Below are positions 11,061 to 22,598 of a DNA stretch of 64,000 nucleotides, piece by piece (positions within the stretch are counted from its first letter, which is position 1; every line of letters starts with the position of its first letter). Source of the DNA: Apostichopus japonicus. Lineage: Eukaryota > Echinodermata > Holothuroidea > Aspidochirotida > Stichopodidae. The translations under genes were made by a program, and so were the position numbers. The notes under the pieces are model-generated. The model was not told the origin of the DNA. It saw nothing but the letters and a program-made list of their open reading frames with translations, and ran no database searches. Location: assembly GCF_037975245.1 (NCBI RefSeq), contig NC_092572.1:2949501-3013500 (forward strand). The letters run 5' to 3'.

Positions 11061-12870
11061 GTTGCAGGAAGTCTATAAAAGAAATGACATAAGACTTCGA
11101 TTCCTAATGATAAATTAATTTATTCAAATCACAAAGTGGTGTTACAATATAGCATGCAATTTCTTCTATTTCACATATAATTATCGATATTCATTTTGTT
11201 TTATTCCAACTAGAACATCATAGTAACAGCAAAAATCAGAGTAATGTGATACCCATAAAACTAAACAAACAATGAACACAAGAACATAGGCTAAGGCTAA
11301 TGTACCAATTGAGAATCATTGGAAACTAAGCAATGTTCCTTAAAATCCTGACATACTTAACTAAAACAACTGATCATTTATTCATGTGCACAAACTTTAG
11401 TTCACTGAGGAATATTGTTGATCTCACAGCTAGGTTTGCTGCAGTGTTTGTAATATTAAGTTAATCAAGACTGGAGCATGCACTCACTCTCTACTTGTAT
11501 CCTTAGTCACTGTAGTAATTTGATTGTTAGCTAGCATTTCTAATTGTTTTTAAAGAATATAAATAAACAACATTCCATAGTTATCAGTTGTATAAAATGT
11601 TAGGTATACAAAGAAGACATGTAGTACATCAATGGTGGCTGTAAGAAATCAAATATTTTGGAAAGCTCAATGTTTGGTGGGGGCTTTGTCATGGTCAAAA
11701 GTCAAAGACAATATCAAACATATTTTGCAGTGGGTTGGTGGGGCAAGACAAACCCTATGGCCAGCTGCCAATTAATAAAATCTTGCAAGCATATCCCAAA
11801 GGTGATAATTTCCTCAGTAGTTCTTGTACCAAAACAGCATTAGATTTGAATGAGGAAAAGCTGTTTATAACATACAGTACAAGACTTATAATCACTGAAA
11901 AGTCATCAATAAATGGAAACACTGTGAATAAATATTTTTGCACCACCAATATGTTACAATATGTATTAAATTTTCAGTTGCTCAGGCAAAAAACGTACAT
12001 CAGTCATGCTTTTGGCTAGTTGTGCATGTATGATGTATGGTTGGAACACTAGTTTAGCACCACTGTTTGTGAGGCAGTTCTGCTTCTTTAGTCCCTCTAT
12101 ACTTAACAATAACAAATACCAATGAAATAAAACCTTGTTCAAGGTAGTATAACATGCAAACATAAATAGCAAACAACTTTGTCACATTATGTAAATGAAA
12201 AAAACCTCATGTAATCATCCCATCATGTAATGACCATGCACTAAGTGTTAACTTAATGTTGCACTGCCCAAGGTTTACAGGAGATATGTTCATATCCCTT
12301 ATATGTGTTTTGAGAAAATTATACGATAAAAGGTTACAATGTATAAAAAAACAAATAAATCATATTAAACACTACTTTTGACAAAGTTGTTTACATACCT
12401 TTTTTTCTCTTACTGACTACTTAAAGAAGCACGTAGGCTTCTTACTGAAGGGGATGTCGAAACCTTTCCTTTCCTTTCACTAACCTTAAATACAAGCTTC
12501 AATTATTGAGATATCGTGTTTACAAGAAAGTGTCACATACACACACACGCACACCCACACGAACCGACACAATCACCATCGCATTGATTTCTTCAGCCTT
12601 TGGCAAGGAATCAAAAAGAGGCCTGTATCTGGATATAAAGCCCCAGAGAACTACATCAACTGAAATACGTGACTCAGACTTTTCTATTTTATTCTTTTTA
12701 TTTCAAACCAAAAATATAGTATAAATGTAAAAATACACGAGGGACACAAAATATGACTATATAGGTTAAGAGAAAAGATGTGATAAGGAGCTTGAAATAA
12801 ACTTGATTGAAATGTACTGTAAAAGTCATTACAATCCCAGCTGCCTATACCACTCCACCCCCTCCAAAGA
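11061..12870. other. Non-coding, unassigned
   Basis: AT-rich sequence without recognised genes. A CA-rich microsatellite lies at about 12536-12560. Open frames at 11658-11843 and 11735-12019 overlap in different frames and look random. Confidence 0.4.
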
Positions 12871-13141
12871 CTTAATAATAGTAATAATGATGACAACGAC
12901 GACGATGATTTTCTAATAATAATAATAATCATGATAACGATGATGATGACGATAATAATAGCAACAACAACAATAATAATAAGAATGATGATAATGACAA
13001 TAATAATAATAGTAATCATAGTAACAACAACAACAATAATAATAATAACAATAAGAATGATGAGGATGAAAGTAATTATAGTAAAAACAACAACAATAAT
13101 AATAATGACAACAATAAGAATGATGAATAATAATAATAATT
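12871..13141. repeat. AAT/GAT/ACA trinucleotide-rich low-complexity tract
   Basis: About 270 bp made of AAT, ATG, GAT and ACA triplets in imperfect tandem order, with a partly repeated 60-70-bp sub-block (AACAACAACAATAATAATAA recurs). It generates overlapping long frames in several phases that are not genes. Confidence 0.9.
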
Positions 13142-16100
13142 AAAGGCATTTATACATTAAGTTGCCCATGGATTGGTGTACCTGAAACTCTCGACCCGCC
13201 CACCCACCCCACCTCACCCCTCCGCTTTTCTTAATGGATGTGTGAAAGTTATCATGGTTCACTATTTCACTCAACAAATGCTGCAACATGCTTGGACCAC
13301 ATAAACACTGAATGCTCCAAATCACTGTACTTCAGATGTTGTCAGCAACTGTTTCCATCGTCGAGGCATTTCAAGTAACACACTTTGCATTGAATTGGTG
13401 CCTTCATGAATAAAATATAGTAAATAAACAAATAGTTAGGAAGCAAATACAATATATTTCGTAGATTTCAGGAAGTTAAAAAAAATCAACAACTGTTCAT
13501 AACTTTCTGCATATCATTTCTCATGTTTTTGCTTTGCCATGACTCCTGCTTCAAGGTATCCTGGGTATTACAGGGTTTAACACAAAGTCATTGCCCACTA
13601 AACCATGAGTATGAAGCATTGAATTCAATGAAGTTTTAATTATTTCTAGAAGTTTATGCTCTTACTCATACAGTATGCTATGATGATGCTATGATGGATG
13701 GCTAGTTGTCAATTAAAAAAGAACAAATTAAAACAATGAGATAAACACAATCATTTCACATACTGAGAGGTGCCTTGTACTTACTGCATTGGTCAGGAGA
13801 GAAAACCCATAGGTTACCTTCATGTTTAAAGTTAAGTCTCAATTTTTCCATTTCTTCTTTGTTTTAAATGATTTGCTTGTAACCCTATCAAGAATATTGT
13901 TTCCCAGAAGACATACTGTGTTTATGCTTCTAATTGGCAACAACTCTCAGTTTTAGTCAGATACCTCCACCCCCTCAACCTCCACCCTAAAGTACTACAA
14001 AGTTCTGACTGACAGGTGGTGGTTCCCAGTGTCAGCCACTATAGAATAACAATACTTGTCCATACTTTTGGGGGTATTTTGGCACAGAGATTAGTCAAAC
14101 TTTTGGCTTTAAAGGTAGTCAGTATAGGTCCCAAATTATAGCATGCTATAACTGCTAGAAGTTTTCAAAAAGTACTTTCCTGGAGGTCTTTACTATACAA
14201 ACTGTTCTAAGAAATTGTTAAGGAACACACAAGATGACTAAATGTCCCAGTTAGGAAATTTCCTCAAAGTTTGTAATAAAAAAAAGTTTAATAATTTTGA
14301 CCAAAGGTGACCATATTTGAATATCTATCATATTTGGGGCCATTATAGCATACCTTTAAGAGGAACCCCACCTGGAATTAGTGATTTACTTGAAACACTC
14401 TCAATGCATATCTACTTTCTTTACCGGGCCTCTGTATTGCATAAACATTTTACTCATTAACTTTTTCCTTGCAAGAATATAAATAAATTCCAAGAGATCT
14501 TTACATAGCCACAGGAACAGTGATACCAATTTATGTGTTCATTATGCTGTCCCCAATTCCCACCCCACTCACTTCCTCGCATATTGTCATTTTGTAATAT
14601 ATTATCAAGAGATAATTGCTATTGCAGTTGAAGTCTCCTTTTTACTGGACACTGCTTTGATATACCATTCTATATGAGATCAACCTCACCTTCTAGTTTT
14701 ACAGACACACTCACTATGCACAACATTAACTATACAGTATGTGGATATGAATCAAATTATTCATAAAGTACCTGCACTTTTTGAGGTAATGTTCCTCCAT
14801 AGGCTTATGTATGCTGTGTCCACCACTTTCCATTTACCAGTTTCAGTATTAAACACTTCTGGGGTGGTACAGTGCCCTAAAATGGACAAAAATTAGACAG
14901 ATATTATGTGAATCAGTGACTAATGCATGTCCTTAATGGAAAACTGGGGAACACAGAATAGCAAATACTAAGTGGGAGAAATTTGGAGAACATTATACAA
15001 CATGAACATTGTTCATGATAACTTTATCTGGGGTGGTGAGTTGCAAAGTTAAGCACAAATGGATTACAAGTGAAAATATGGGTTTATTTCCAGTCATCTA
15101 ATGGTGCTTATGAACACATTGGCTTGAAAAGAGGTGCTCAAAAACATCCATTGTTAGCTCAGCCATGACAACATGCTGTAATATTTGCATAGTTCAACAA
15201 TTTGCACAACTTTGTAGTTTCTGATGACAAATGTATGCCTATGAGTGTAATAAAAATTTCTTTTGTTTAAACATATGGGCCTACAGAGCATCCCTGTGGG
15301 AAACTGCAGGTCCACTTACTACAGATATTTCCATACACATGGCTAACCAGTTTGCTGAGAGCTGTTCTTCTCTTTATATAAATATATGTATTAGTTATCT
15401 GTTCCAGTAGTTCCAAAGTATGAGATGGCACCATCCAAACATGTTTCCTTTTAACAGGTTTTGTTGTTGTTTTAAACTGAAGTTAGCTGCTGAGCTAACA
15501 ACTCATTTTGAGTCTTTCATTGGAACACCAGTGGATGGTCTATAGTGAAGTCATGTTTACATTAAAATAACCCCTACCATTCCCATTTGCTGTGTAGAGT
15601 GATGGGCAATAGAAAGCGAGATTATCACAGAGAAAATTCCTATGTAGACAATGTGAGGAAATTCAACGAGAGCTTTGCCACTGAAAACTCCTGTAATTCC
15701 TTTTGTTGCAAGTCTCATGATGGTGCCGAATACTTGACCTTCTTTTTGGAAACTGTTTGGCTGTATGATATCTGTTGATGGAATTGAACCACCTGCTGAA
15801 TGAATTCTGCATCACCAGAACAGATTATATAATGGCCTAACAAGTTCCACAAAGAAAGAAATCAATTTGGTCTATGTTTCTAGCACCTGGAATTTAAAAA
15901 CTGAAGTCCAATTTTGGAGTTGAATGTCAAATCGTCCCTCAATACAATTGCCACACATAGGGAATGAAACTTTGGAGAACCATCAGCAGGGGGATGAATG
16001 TATGAATATGATGAATCAGTCATGGATGTGGAGTAAATATTCACTATATGGAGAATACATTGCATCCCACACAGCCCACAGATTTTGAGAAGACTTCATC

Positions 16101-16386
16101 AGGGAAAGAATAATCTTGTGCTACCTGTAAAAATGTTTTTTTGCCGACAATGTTATTAAAGGCCAATCACAATTTACAACGAATATCATAACATGTACAG
16201 GCCTACTGTATTGAAGTTCAATGAGTTTACACAGTTGGAGACCAAATGTGCATTTCAATATCTCAAACAGACCATTGTCTTCAAATCTACCATAGGCCTA
16301 TTTCTGAAATATCATGGGGAAATAGGAATAATTAATATCCTCTTGTTTGAACAAAATTAGGACTGGAGAAGAAACATTATACAAAG
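13142..16386. other. Non-coding, unassigned
   Basis: No domain-like open frame, repeat array or mobile-element end was recognised in these 3.2 kb. Short frames (15587-15778, 15880-16065) lack supporting features. Possibly intronic. Confidence 0.35.
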
Positions 16387-16647
16387 TGGCTATTCTTAGT
16401 CGTAACAATAATTCCCTTTTACGCATGAGCAGTTGCTTTAACGCAGCTATTTTTACGACTAGGAGTACTACTGTATTTTTACGACTAGGAGTAACAATAT
16501 TTCCCGGTTAGGGGTTGGGTTAGGTTAGGGGTAAGGGTTACCGCTACTACATGCGAAGTTGCTTTATTTACTTTATAGCGCATGAATTCGCCAATGTCGT
16601 AAGAATAGTTAATAAATAATTGTTACGACTAGTCGTAAGAATAGCCA
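16387..16647. mobile_element. Small TIR element, copy 1 (telomere-like core)
   Basis: 261 bp bounded by TGGCTATTCTTA and its inverse TAAGAATAGCCA. The inner ends carry GTCGTAACAATAATT and GTTACGACTAGTCGTAAG. The centre has GGGTTAGG/GGGTTGGG runs at 16506-16540. The same element, about 80% identical by eye, lies at 42231-42495. In both copies ACAAAG precedes and GGCC follows closely, so the true ends may be a few bases further out. Confidence 0.8.
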
Positions 16648-16776
16648 CGGCCAACATTATAAAGCCTAGACCAACCTGCCTGGAAGATCCACACGAATCT
16701 TCAACACGTCCCTCATCATGAATTTCGTTTTTTTCAGATAATTAGGTGCAGATGCTATACGAGCTGTAAACGTTAA

Positions 16777-16915
16777 TGTAACATATTTTGTGGTCGTCAA
16801 TGAAATAAAACACAAGGCATGGTTCTCTGTTTAACGTGACAACTGGAAGAGACTTTATTTTGACTTTTAGCTAACAGATACAATATGGAACGCCAATAAG
16901 GACAAATATATTACA
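16777..16915 (-). repeat. 3' LTR (139 bp)
   Basis: It starts TGTAACAT and ends ATATTACA on the plus strand, that is TG...CA ends. Base-for-base equal to 21833-21971 on my reading. On the element strand it has AATAAAG, a polyadenylation-type signal. Confidence 0.95.
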
Positions 16916-16929
16916 CTGCCCTTCCCTTT
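16916..16929 (-). other. Polypurine tract of the Gypsy element
   Basis: On the element strand, AAAGGGAAGGGCAG abuts the 3' LTR, the position expected for the plus-strand primer. Confidence 0.8.
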
Positions 16930-17179
16930 AAAGAAAAAGAAACACATCTGTCATCCAGGCAATAAGGATGATAAGTCTTACAAATTTAACTTTTGTACAG
17001 GTTTTCTTTCCCTAGCCAACCTCCTCAAACCACTGTTTGGGAGAAAAGGTTCCACCGAATCTGACACAGGTTTACCCATATTTCCAGATTTTTCGACCAT
17101 CAAGTTGGAAGTTTCATTCCCTGGTTGGAAAATACTGGGTTTTGTGACATGATATCCTGGGTTGGATAATTAATATGAG

Positions 17180-18196
17180 TTACTGCATTATCCTGTAAAT
17201 CAGACTGTATATAACATTCAGGTTCCCTCTTTGGTCAGATACCTTTACCAGATGATCTGCATGAACAAGTCGACTAGAAGAACCAACCTTCACCAAATAA
17301 TTTCTTGGTCCCCTAACTTCTACGATTGCTCCTAGAACCCATTTGTCAACCTTAGATTTAGCCCGAGTATTCCTTACTCTAACAACATCTCCAACTTCAA
17401 ATACTCGTTCAAGTTTCCTGTCTTTATCAAACTGTAATTTCTGAGTTTCTTGTTTTTCTTCTACTCTCTTTGACATTTCTGGTTTTAGCAAATGCAACCT
17501 AGTTCGCAACTGTCTCTTCATGAGTGATTCAGCTGGACTAACACCGATAGTACTTTGCGGTGTACTTCTATAACGCAATAGAAAATCAGCAATTTTATGA
17601 TTAAGTGATCTTTCTTTGTTACCTTCAATAACCTGTTTTGTGAAAGACTCCTTAAACAAACGAACCGCTCTCTCTGCAGCCCCATTTGAGGCAGGGTGGT
17701 ATGGTGCTACAAGGACATGTTTGATACCGTTCTTCCTCATGAACTCACCGAACTCGTGGGAAGTAAATTGTGGACCATTGTCCGACACAAGTTGCTCAGG
17801 CAAACCGTGTTGGGCAAAAATCATCCTCAATTCATCGATAGTACGATTAACCGTAGTCTTGCTCATTGGCTTGACTTCTACCCACTTGGAATGAGCATCT
17901 ATCAGAATTAGGAAGTACTGTTTCTTGTCTTCACAGAAATCCACATGGACTCTCTGAAAAGGACGGGTTGGCCAAACCCATGAATGAAGTGGTAATTTTG
18001 TAGGAGCTGCCCTCACCTTTTGACAGACTGAACAACCCCTTACCCTTTGTTCAATATCAGCATCCAACTTAGGCCACCATACAAAACTGCGAGCCAAAGC
18101 TTTCATGCTGCAAATCCCTGGATGTTCCCAATGGAGCTCATTCAGGACCTGCTCATGAAACTGCTTTGGAACAACAACCCTTGTACCCCATAACAC
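17180..18196 (-). pseudogene. pol: Gypsy integrase region
   Basis: A 338-codon open frame. The zinc-binding HHCC module is intact: H and H in LHWEHPGI, then C and C in GCSVCQ, with the typical WWPKLDADIE between them. The catalytic core follows with the first Asp in RVHVDFCED, the second in LVSDNGPQFTSHEF and the Glu in NGAAERAVRLFKES, fitting D,D-35-E spacing. The C-terminal GDVVRVRN...VKVGSSSRLVHADHLVKV resembles the usual Gypsy integrase tail. The integrase itself looks complete, but it is out of frame with the upstream tether region: the reading frame shifts by one near 18190. It would therefore not be made from an intact polyprotein without repair or frameshifting. I class it as part of a defective pol. 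Confidence 0.92.
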
Positions 18197-18453
18197 ACAC
18201 CCTTGTTCACAAGAACCAACTGATGAACTTTGCTCAAAACTGGATCTACCCTAGTAGCTTTTGACAAATCCTCAGCTAATACTGGGAAGTTATCATCTAT
18301 TACATTTACAGCAAATACTTGACCTTCCATTCCTTCATTGCTAGTTTCCTTACTAGGTAACCTAGACAATGCATCACAATTGGCATGTGAGGCAGAGTCT
18401 CTATACTCAATTTCATAATCATACGCAGATAATACCAATGCCCACCTTTGCAT
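18142..18453 (-). pseudogene. pol: Gypsy pol: RNase H end and tether to integrase
   Basis: This frame carries the conserved end of RNase H (QRWALVLSAYDYEIEYRD, then CDALSRLP) and the linker before integrase. It is offset by one base from the RT/RNase H frame (the break is near 18455-18480) and by another from the integrase frame (near 18190). The residues fit the family closely, so the shifts are single-base indels and not unrelated sequence. Confidence 0.85.
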
Positions 18454-19916
18454 TCTAGCTGCAGCAATATAGGTACACCTGATTTCGGTCCAAGAATAGC
18501 CAGTAACGGCTTGTGATCTGTAACCAAAATAAATTTCCTGCCATAAAGGAAATCATGAAATTTCTTCACACCAAAGATAAGAGACAAGGCTTCCCGCTCT
18601 ATTTGGGAATAGTTTTTCTCACTAAGACTCATGGTTCTGGAAGCATAACAAATTGGTTTTTCGTCACCATTTTCAAACTCGTGAGAAAGAACAGCCCCCA
18701 GGCCATACGATAAAGCATCGCATGCTAGTTTTAGTTTCTGATTTGGATCATAATGTACAAGTAACTTTTCACTTGTGAGACATACTTTACATGCTTCAAA
18801 TGCTTCTTCACACTTACTTGTCCAATCCCACTGAATACCCTTTTTCAACAGATGAAGTAATGGACTAAGCAATGTTGACAAGTTTGGCAAGAACTGATGA
18901 TAATACTGGACCATACCTAACCATGATCTAAGCTGTGTTACATTGGTTGGATGTGGGGCCCTTTTTATTGCTTCAATAGAAGCATCTACTGGTCTCAGAC
19001 CCTCCCCACTATACTCCAAACCTAAGTACACAGTACTAGTCTTTAGGAACTCACACTTAGGCAATTTCAAATGAACATTGTCTGTACTAAGCCTTTCTAG
19101 TACCTTCTCTAATATGTCAAGGTTTTCATTTTCATTTTGACCTCCAATTAGGATGTCGTCTTGTTTACCAACACATTTTGGAATGCCTTGCAAAATTTGG
19201 TCCATCTTTGCTTGAAATATTTTGGGCGCTGATTTAACACCATAGGGCAGTTTTAAGTAGGAGTATAGACCCTTGTGTGTGTTAATCGTGAGAAACTCTC
19301 TACTCTGCTCATTAACCTGTAGCTGAGCATAAGCATGTGACAAATCGAGTTTTGAGAACACCTTTGAACCAGATAATTGTACATACAAATCTTGGGTAGT
19401 AGGTAATGTAGTTTGCTCATCCTCCACTGAAGGATTAATACTAACCTTATAGTCACCGCATATTCTTACAGATTTATCAGCTTTTGGAACAACCACAATT
19501 GGACTCGCCCATCTAGATCTATCAACTTTGACAATAACCCCATTTTCCTCTAGTTTTTTCAATTCAGCTTCAACTGGATCTCTCAGTGCATAAGGCACTC
19601 TACGGGGCTTATGAAACACAGGTTTAGCATCAGGCTTAATTCTGATATGCGCTTCGTGACCTTTCAAACCATCATAGCTATCCTGGAATAAATGACTATG
19701 TTTACGTAATATCAGATCTAACCTATGCTTTGCACCAGACTCACTAGATTGTACTTGGTTGACACTGAAAACTTCATTCCAATTCAACTTCAATTTGCCT
19801 AGCCAATTTCTACCAAGGAGTGCTGGCTTTTCCTCCTGACTCACAATAATCATTGGCAAGGTTAACTTACTTTTGATGCCCATATTCAATTTGACACTGT
19901 ATCTCTCCACAAACAA
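18306..19916 (-). pseudogene. pol: Gypsy pol: protease end, reverse transcriptase, RNase H
   Basis: A 536-codon frame. It starts within protease (ALLGRNWLGKLKL is the typical protease end), then RT: WASPIVVVPKADKSVRICGDYK, FSKLDLSHAYAQLQV (first catalytic Asp), LPYGVKSAPKIFQ, and the catalytic box. That box reads K-Q-D-D where the family has Y-x-D-D (19151-19168), so the aromatic residue is lost. After YLGLEYSGEGL and LRSWLGMVQYYHQFLPNLS comes RNase H (KLACDALSYGLGAVL, CYASRTMSLSEKNYSQIERE, LVTDHKPLLAILG). RNase H runs out of frame after about position 18480. The start is offset from the gag-protease frame by one base, with a 50-bp overlap (19867-19916) inside protease. That is an unusual place for programmed frameshifting, so a mutation is more likely. 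Confidence 0.93.
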
Positions 19917-20532
19917 CCAGAGGTTCTCCAGTATAAGTACACAACTTAACTTTCAAATTTTCAAGAGAAATGTGACTAAAATCTCTGTCATACATAGACT
20001 TACACATAATTGAATAGTCCGCTGCAGTGTCTATCTGCATTCTACATGATTTACCATTTAACAACATAGTTTCAAAATAACCTTCTTTGAAAGAACTAGA
20101 CAAGGACATTATACTGTAAACACCCAAAGAGTCATCGTCTAATTGACTAGAGTTCCCCTTAGTAACTGACTTCACAACACCAGGTTGCTTCGAGTGAGAG
20201 TCCTTTGGTAACTTAGACTTACAATACTTCGCAAAATGTCCTGCTTTCTTACACTTATGGCAGATGACACCCTTACGAGGACAGTCCTTGGTGTAGTGGT
20301 TGTCTCCACAACGATAACATGACACAGCTTGATTTCTGCCGCTTTTCTCCTTGTCACCTTGGTAATGCTTCTTGACAGATGTCCAAACTTTGTTCACTGA
20401 TCCTCCATCGCTCTGACTAGGGCGCATCTCTTGAGCCTGTTTAGACGCCATTTCCATAGCTGTTGCAATGCGACAGGCATCCACGAAAGTGAGGTCTGCA
20501 GTGTTCAAAAGTTTGTTCTGAATCCGGTACAA
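19867..20532 (-). pseudogene. gag-pro: Gypsy gag C-terminus (zinc knuckles) and protease start
   Basis: Upstream of the protease are two zinc knuckles: CYRCGDNHYTKDC, which has three residues in place of four between the second Cys and the His, and CHKCKKAGHFAKYC, the standard C-x2-C-x4-H-x4-C. The protease active-site region reads QIDTAADYSIM (near 20007-20041); the usual triad is D-T/S-G, here D-T-A. The N-terminal side is cut by the nested element ending at 20526; gag sequence resumes at 21177. The frame ends with a stop at 19867-19869 inside protease, where the next frame takes over. Nucleocapsid and protease functions are inferred from family. Confidence 0.9.
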
Positions 20533-21176
20533 TTATAGAATACAGGGCCATTCATTAACTCTTCCCAGCATCCGGATGCGCGGATGCGCGGTGTGTCTGT
20601 ACATGTCCGTACACGTATGGCGCCCTCTAAAATTCCATTACGTATTTTATTTTGACTCCGCTCTGTACATGTCCGTACACGTATGGCGCCCTCTAAAATT
20701 CCATTATGTATTTTATTTTGACTCCGCATCCGCGCATCCGCGCATCCACCCCGGGAGTACAAGGAAAGGACTTAGATAATTTTTGAAGGTTTCCCCATAA
20801 TGGACTTAAATAATTTTCCAAAGTTTCCCCATATACCATCACGTATTTCATTTTGACTCCGCATCCGGGCATCCGCGCATCCACCCCGGGTGTACTAGGA
20901 ATGGACTTAAATAATTTTCGAAAAGTTTCGACATATACCATCACATATTTCCAATAACTGAAAGTCCCGTATGTACGAAGATATTCCACATCAATAGTGT
21001 GTCGTTCTTAAAAGGACTTTTGACTCCGCATCCACGCATCCGCGCATCCACTCAAAAAGAAAGAACTGGGACTTTGACATTTTTTACTCACATACGTACT
21101 GGGGTGAGACTGAGCATCCGCGCATCCGGATGCTCAGATAGTATCATCGAGTGGCCCTGTATTCTATAATTACTCC
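20526..21176. mobile_element. TIR element nested in the Gypsy gag (8-bp TSD)
   Basis: 651 bp inserted in gag. CTGAATCC is duplicated on both sides (20518-20525, 21177-21184). The ends GGTACAATTATAGAATACAG and (inverse) GGAGTAATTATAGAATACAG agree over most positions, and similarity extends with gaps into GCATCCGGATGCGCGGATGC. The inside is a patchwork: a 66-bp unit twice (about 20595-20725, TGTCCGTACACGTATGGCGC), then three related 80-110-bp blocks with GGACTTAAATAATTTTC, each preceded by CATCCGCGCATCC words. An 8-bp duplication fits hAT-type integration. No transposase. Confidence 0.88.
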
Positions 21177-21184
21177 CTGAATCC

Positions 21185-21665
21185 TGACATCCCGTAAACC
21201 ACAAACGAATCTGTCCCTTAATGCTCGGTTCAGGTAGCCTTTAAAATTACAATGAATGGACAGTTTCTTCAAAGCCAAAATGTTGTTACTTACATTTTCT
21301 TCAGGCTTTTGATCTCATTTACCAAAATGAAAACTTTCAGAAATCTGCAATGGTGCTGGGTCAAAGTGCTGTCTAAGACACTTGAAAATTTCTTCTAGCG
21401 TTTTGTCCCTTGGTTTCGTCGGGGCCACTAAGTTACTCAGCACTGAATATACTTCTGGGCCTACTTCACTCAAGAATATGGCTTTTTTTCTTTCCACCAC
21501 AGCGATTCGAGCTGCAACCAGTTCAGGAGTCTCCCCTGATACCTCTATGATATTATTTGCCAGATAAAACATTTCCAGTCTCTCCGTATACGAAGCAAAC
21601 GTTTCCTTCGCATGGTCAAACTGGCCTAGGCCTACACCTCCAATAAATCCACTAGCGTTAGCCAT
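21185..21665 (-). pseudogene. gag: Gypsy gag N-terminal part
   Basis: Gag starts at the ATG on the minus strand at 21663-21665 (MANASGFIGGVGLGQFD). The sequence FASYTERLEMFYLANNI and TLEEIFKCLRQHFDPAP is typical of Mag/SURL-type Gag. A TGA stop interrupts it at 21315-21317, just before DQKPEENVSNN, and the same frame then continues through ALRDRFVCGLRD to the nested element. Only one base change separates the stop from an Arg codon (inference), so this is a point lesion. Together with the nested insertion it makes Gag non-functional in this copy. Confidence 0.88.
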
Positions 21666-21812
21666 ACTGTTTATCGTAGGTCTAGTTGCACAACGACAAC
21701 AATACTAGAGAACAGACGTATCGTAATCACTGCGATGACTTACCGCATTGATCTCGTGGTCGAACCACTATCGAATTTAATCATCGATCAACAAAGTGAT
21801 CTGTCAGGTTCT

Positions 21813-21831
21813 AATCCCATCCTCGTCGCCA
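21813..21831 (-). other. Primer-binding site, tRNA-Ser
   Basis: The plus strand reads AATCCCATCCTCGTCGCCA one base before the 5' LTR. This equals the 3' end of animal tRNA-Ser(GCT) including CCA, so 19 bases are complementary to the primer on the element strand. The flanking GGTTC also fits the tRNA T-arm. It is a primer site and not a tRNA gene, because nothing else of the cloverleaf is present. Confidence 0.9.
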
Positions 21832-21832
21832 G

Positions 21833-21971
21833 TGTAACATATTTTGTGGTCGTCAATGAAATAAAACACAAGGCATGGTTCTCTGTTTAACGTGACAACT
21901 GGAAGAGACTTTATTTTGACTTTTAGCTAACAGATACAATATGGAACGCCAATAAGGACAAATATATTACA
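21833..21971 (-). repeat. 5' LTR (139 bp)
   Basis: Identical to 16777-16915. The outer side is followed by the target duplication GTTAA. Confidence 0.95.
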
Positions 21972-22419
21972 GTTAACATAAACGTAAACATAACAAGTGC
22001 TAGGCCTTTGCCTATTTAATTATTAGGGCCTAGCCTACTCCAGTCTCATTCTGTGTGTAACTTGAAGTCATATGGACGACTTGTCAAGTAACGCAATAAC
22101 ATTATTCTGTGCAAATCCGACCACTTTTACTTGGTAGTCCTCAACACAGTCACCGGGCACACATGCATTGCGTTCATATCAAAAATAGGAACCGAAGGTT
22201 TCACTTGTTTGGTTGATAAAGTGACTGTAAGTATAGGCCTTGGCTATTACTAACGTAATTCCATGTACACCACTGAAACCGGGGTCGGCATAAGGGCGCA
22301 GACATGTTGTTTATCCAGGAAATGCCTGCGATTGGCTGAAACCCTAAATCTTCTCTGAGATCTATTTTGATTGGTGCTAACATTCTGTGACAACGTCGTA
22401 GTGATTCCCTGTGAAGCTA

Positions 22420-22445
22420 CCGGAAGTGGGTTTGCCGCCATCTTG
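22420..22445 (+). promoter_or_regulatory. ETS + YY1 core promoter pair
   Basis: CCGGAAGTG (22420-22428) is followed 5 bp later by GCCGCCATCTTG (22434-22445). These are the consensus sites for ETS-family factors and YY1, a pair common in TATA-less animal promoters; the YY1 site often lies just downstream of the transcription start. It is 150 bp upstream of the THAP exon on the same strand. Function is inferred from motif and position. Confidence 0.5.
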
Positions 22446-22598
22446 AATCACCCAAAAAGACGCCAAACATTTCTTGTTCTGTTGTAGCTAGGTACGGAAT
22501 CGGCAGTCAGCACTTCGCATTATCCTAAAAGAAATAACTTTACCTCACTCGTTTAGTAACTTTACCTCACTCGTTTAATATCTGATGTTTTGAAAAGA

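Larger units (their letters stand above)
16777..21971 (-). mobile_element. Ty3/Gypsy LTR retrotransposon (Mag-like), defective
   Basis: 5195 bp between two 139-bp LTRs that I read as identical, flanked by the 5-bp duplication GTTAA (16772-16776 and 21972-21976). Minus-strand order is 5' LTR, tRNA-Ser primer site, gag, zinc knuckles, protease, RT, RNase H, integrase, polypurine tract, 3' LTR. Protease-RT-RNase H-integrase order is that of Ty3/Gypsy; tRNA-Ser priming and short LTRs point to the Mag lineage (inference). The coding part is broken by an in-frame stop in gag, frameshifts in protease, after RNase H and before integrase, and a nested 651-bp TIR element (20526-21176). The copy cannot be autonomous as read. 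Confidence 0.95.

Noticed and set aside
12684-13149. Long frames rich in Ile, Thr or Tyr on both strands
   Set aside because: Trinucleotide low-complexity sequence is open in several phases at once.
16506-16540. Interstitial telomere
   Set aside because: The GGGTTAGG run is short, degenerate and confined to a MITE that has a second copy at 42231-42495.
19867-19916. Programmed frameshift between gag-protease and pol
   Set aside because: The overlap lies inside the protease domain and not at its boundary, and other one-base shifts occur in the same pol; a mutation or sequence error is simpler.
20543-21160. Alternative hAT ends starting at CAGGGCCA inside the nested element
   Set aside because: The flanks there are inverse and not direct repeats; the outer ends with the CTGAATCC duplication fit better.
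21801-21832. tRNA-Ser-like sequence
   Set aside because: Only the 3' end of the tRNA is present, one base from the LTR; it is the retrotransposon primer site.
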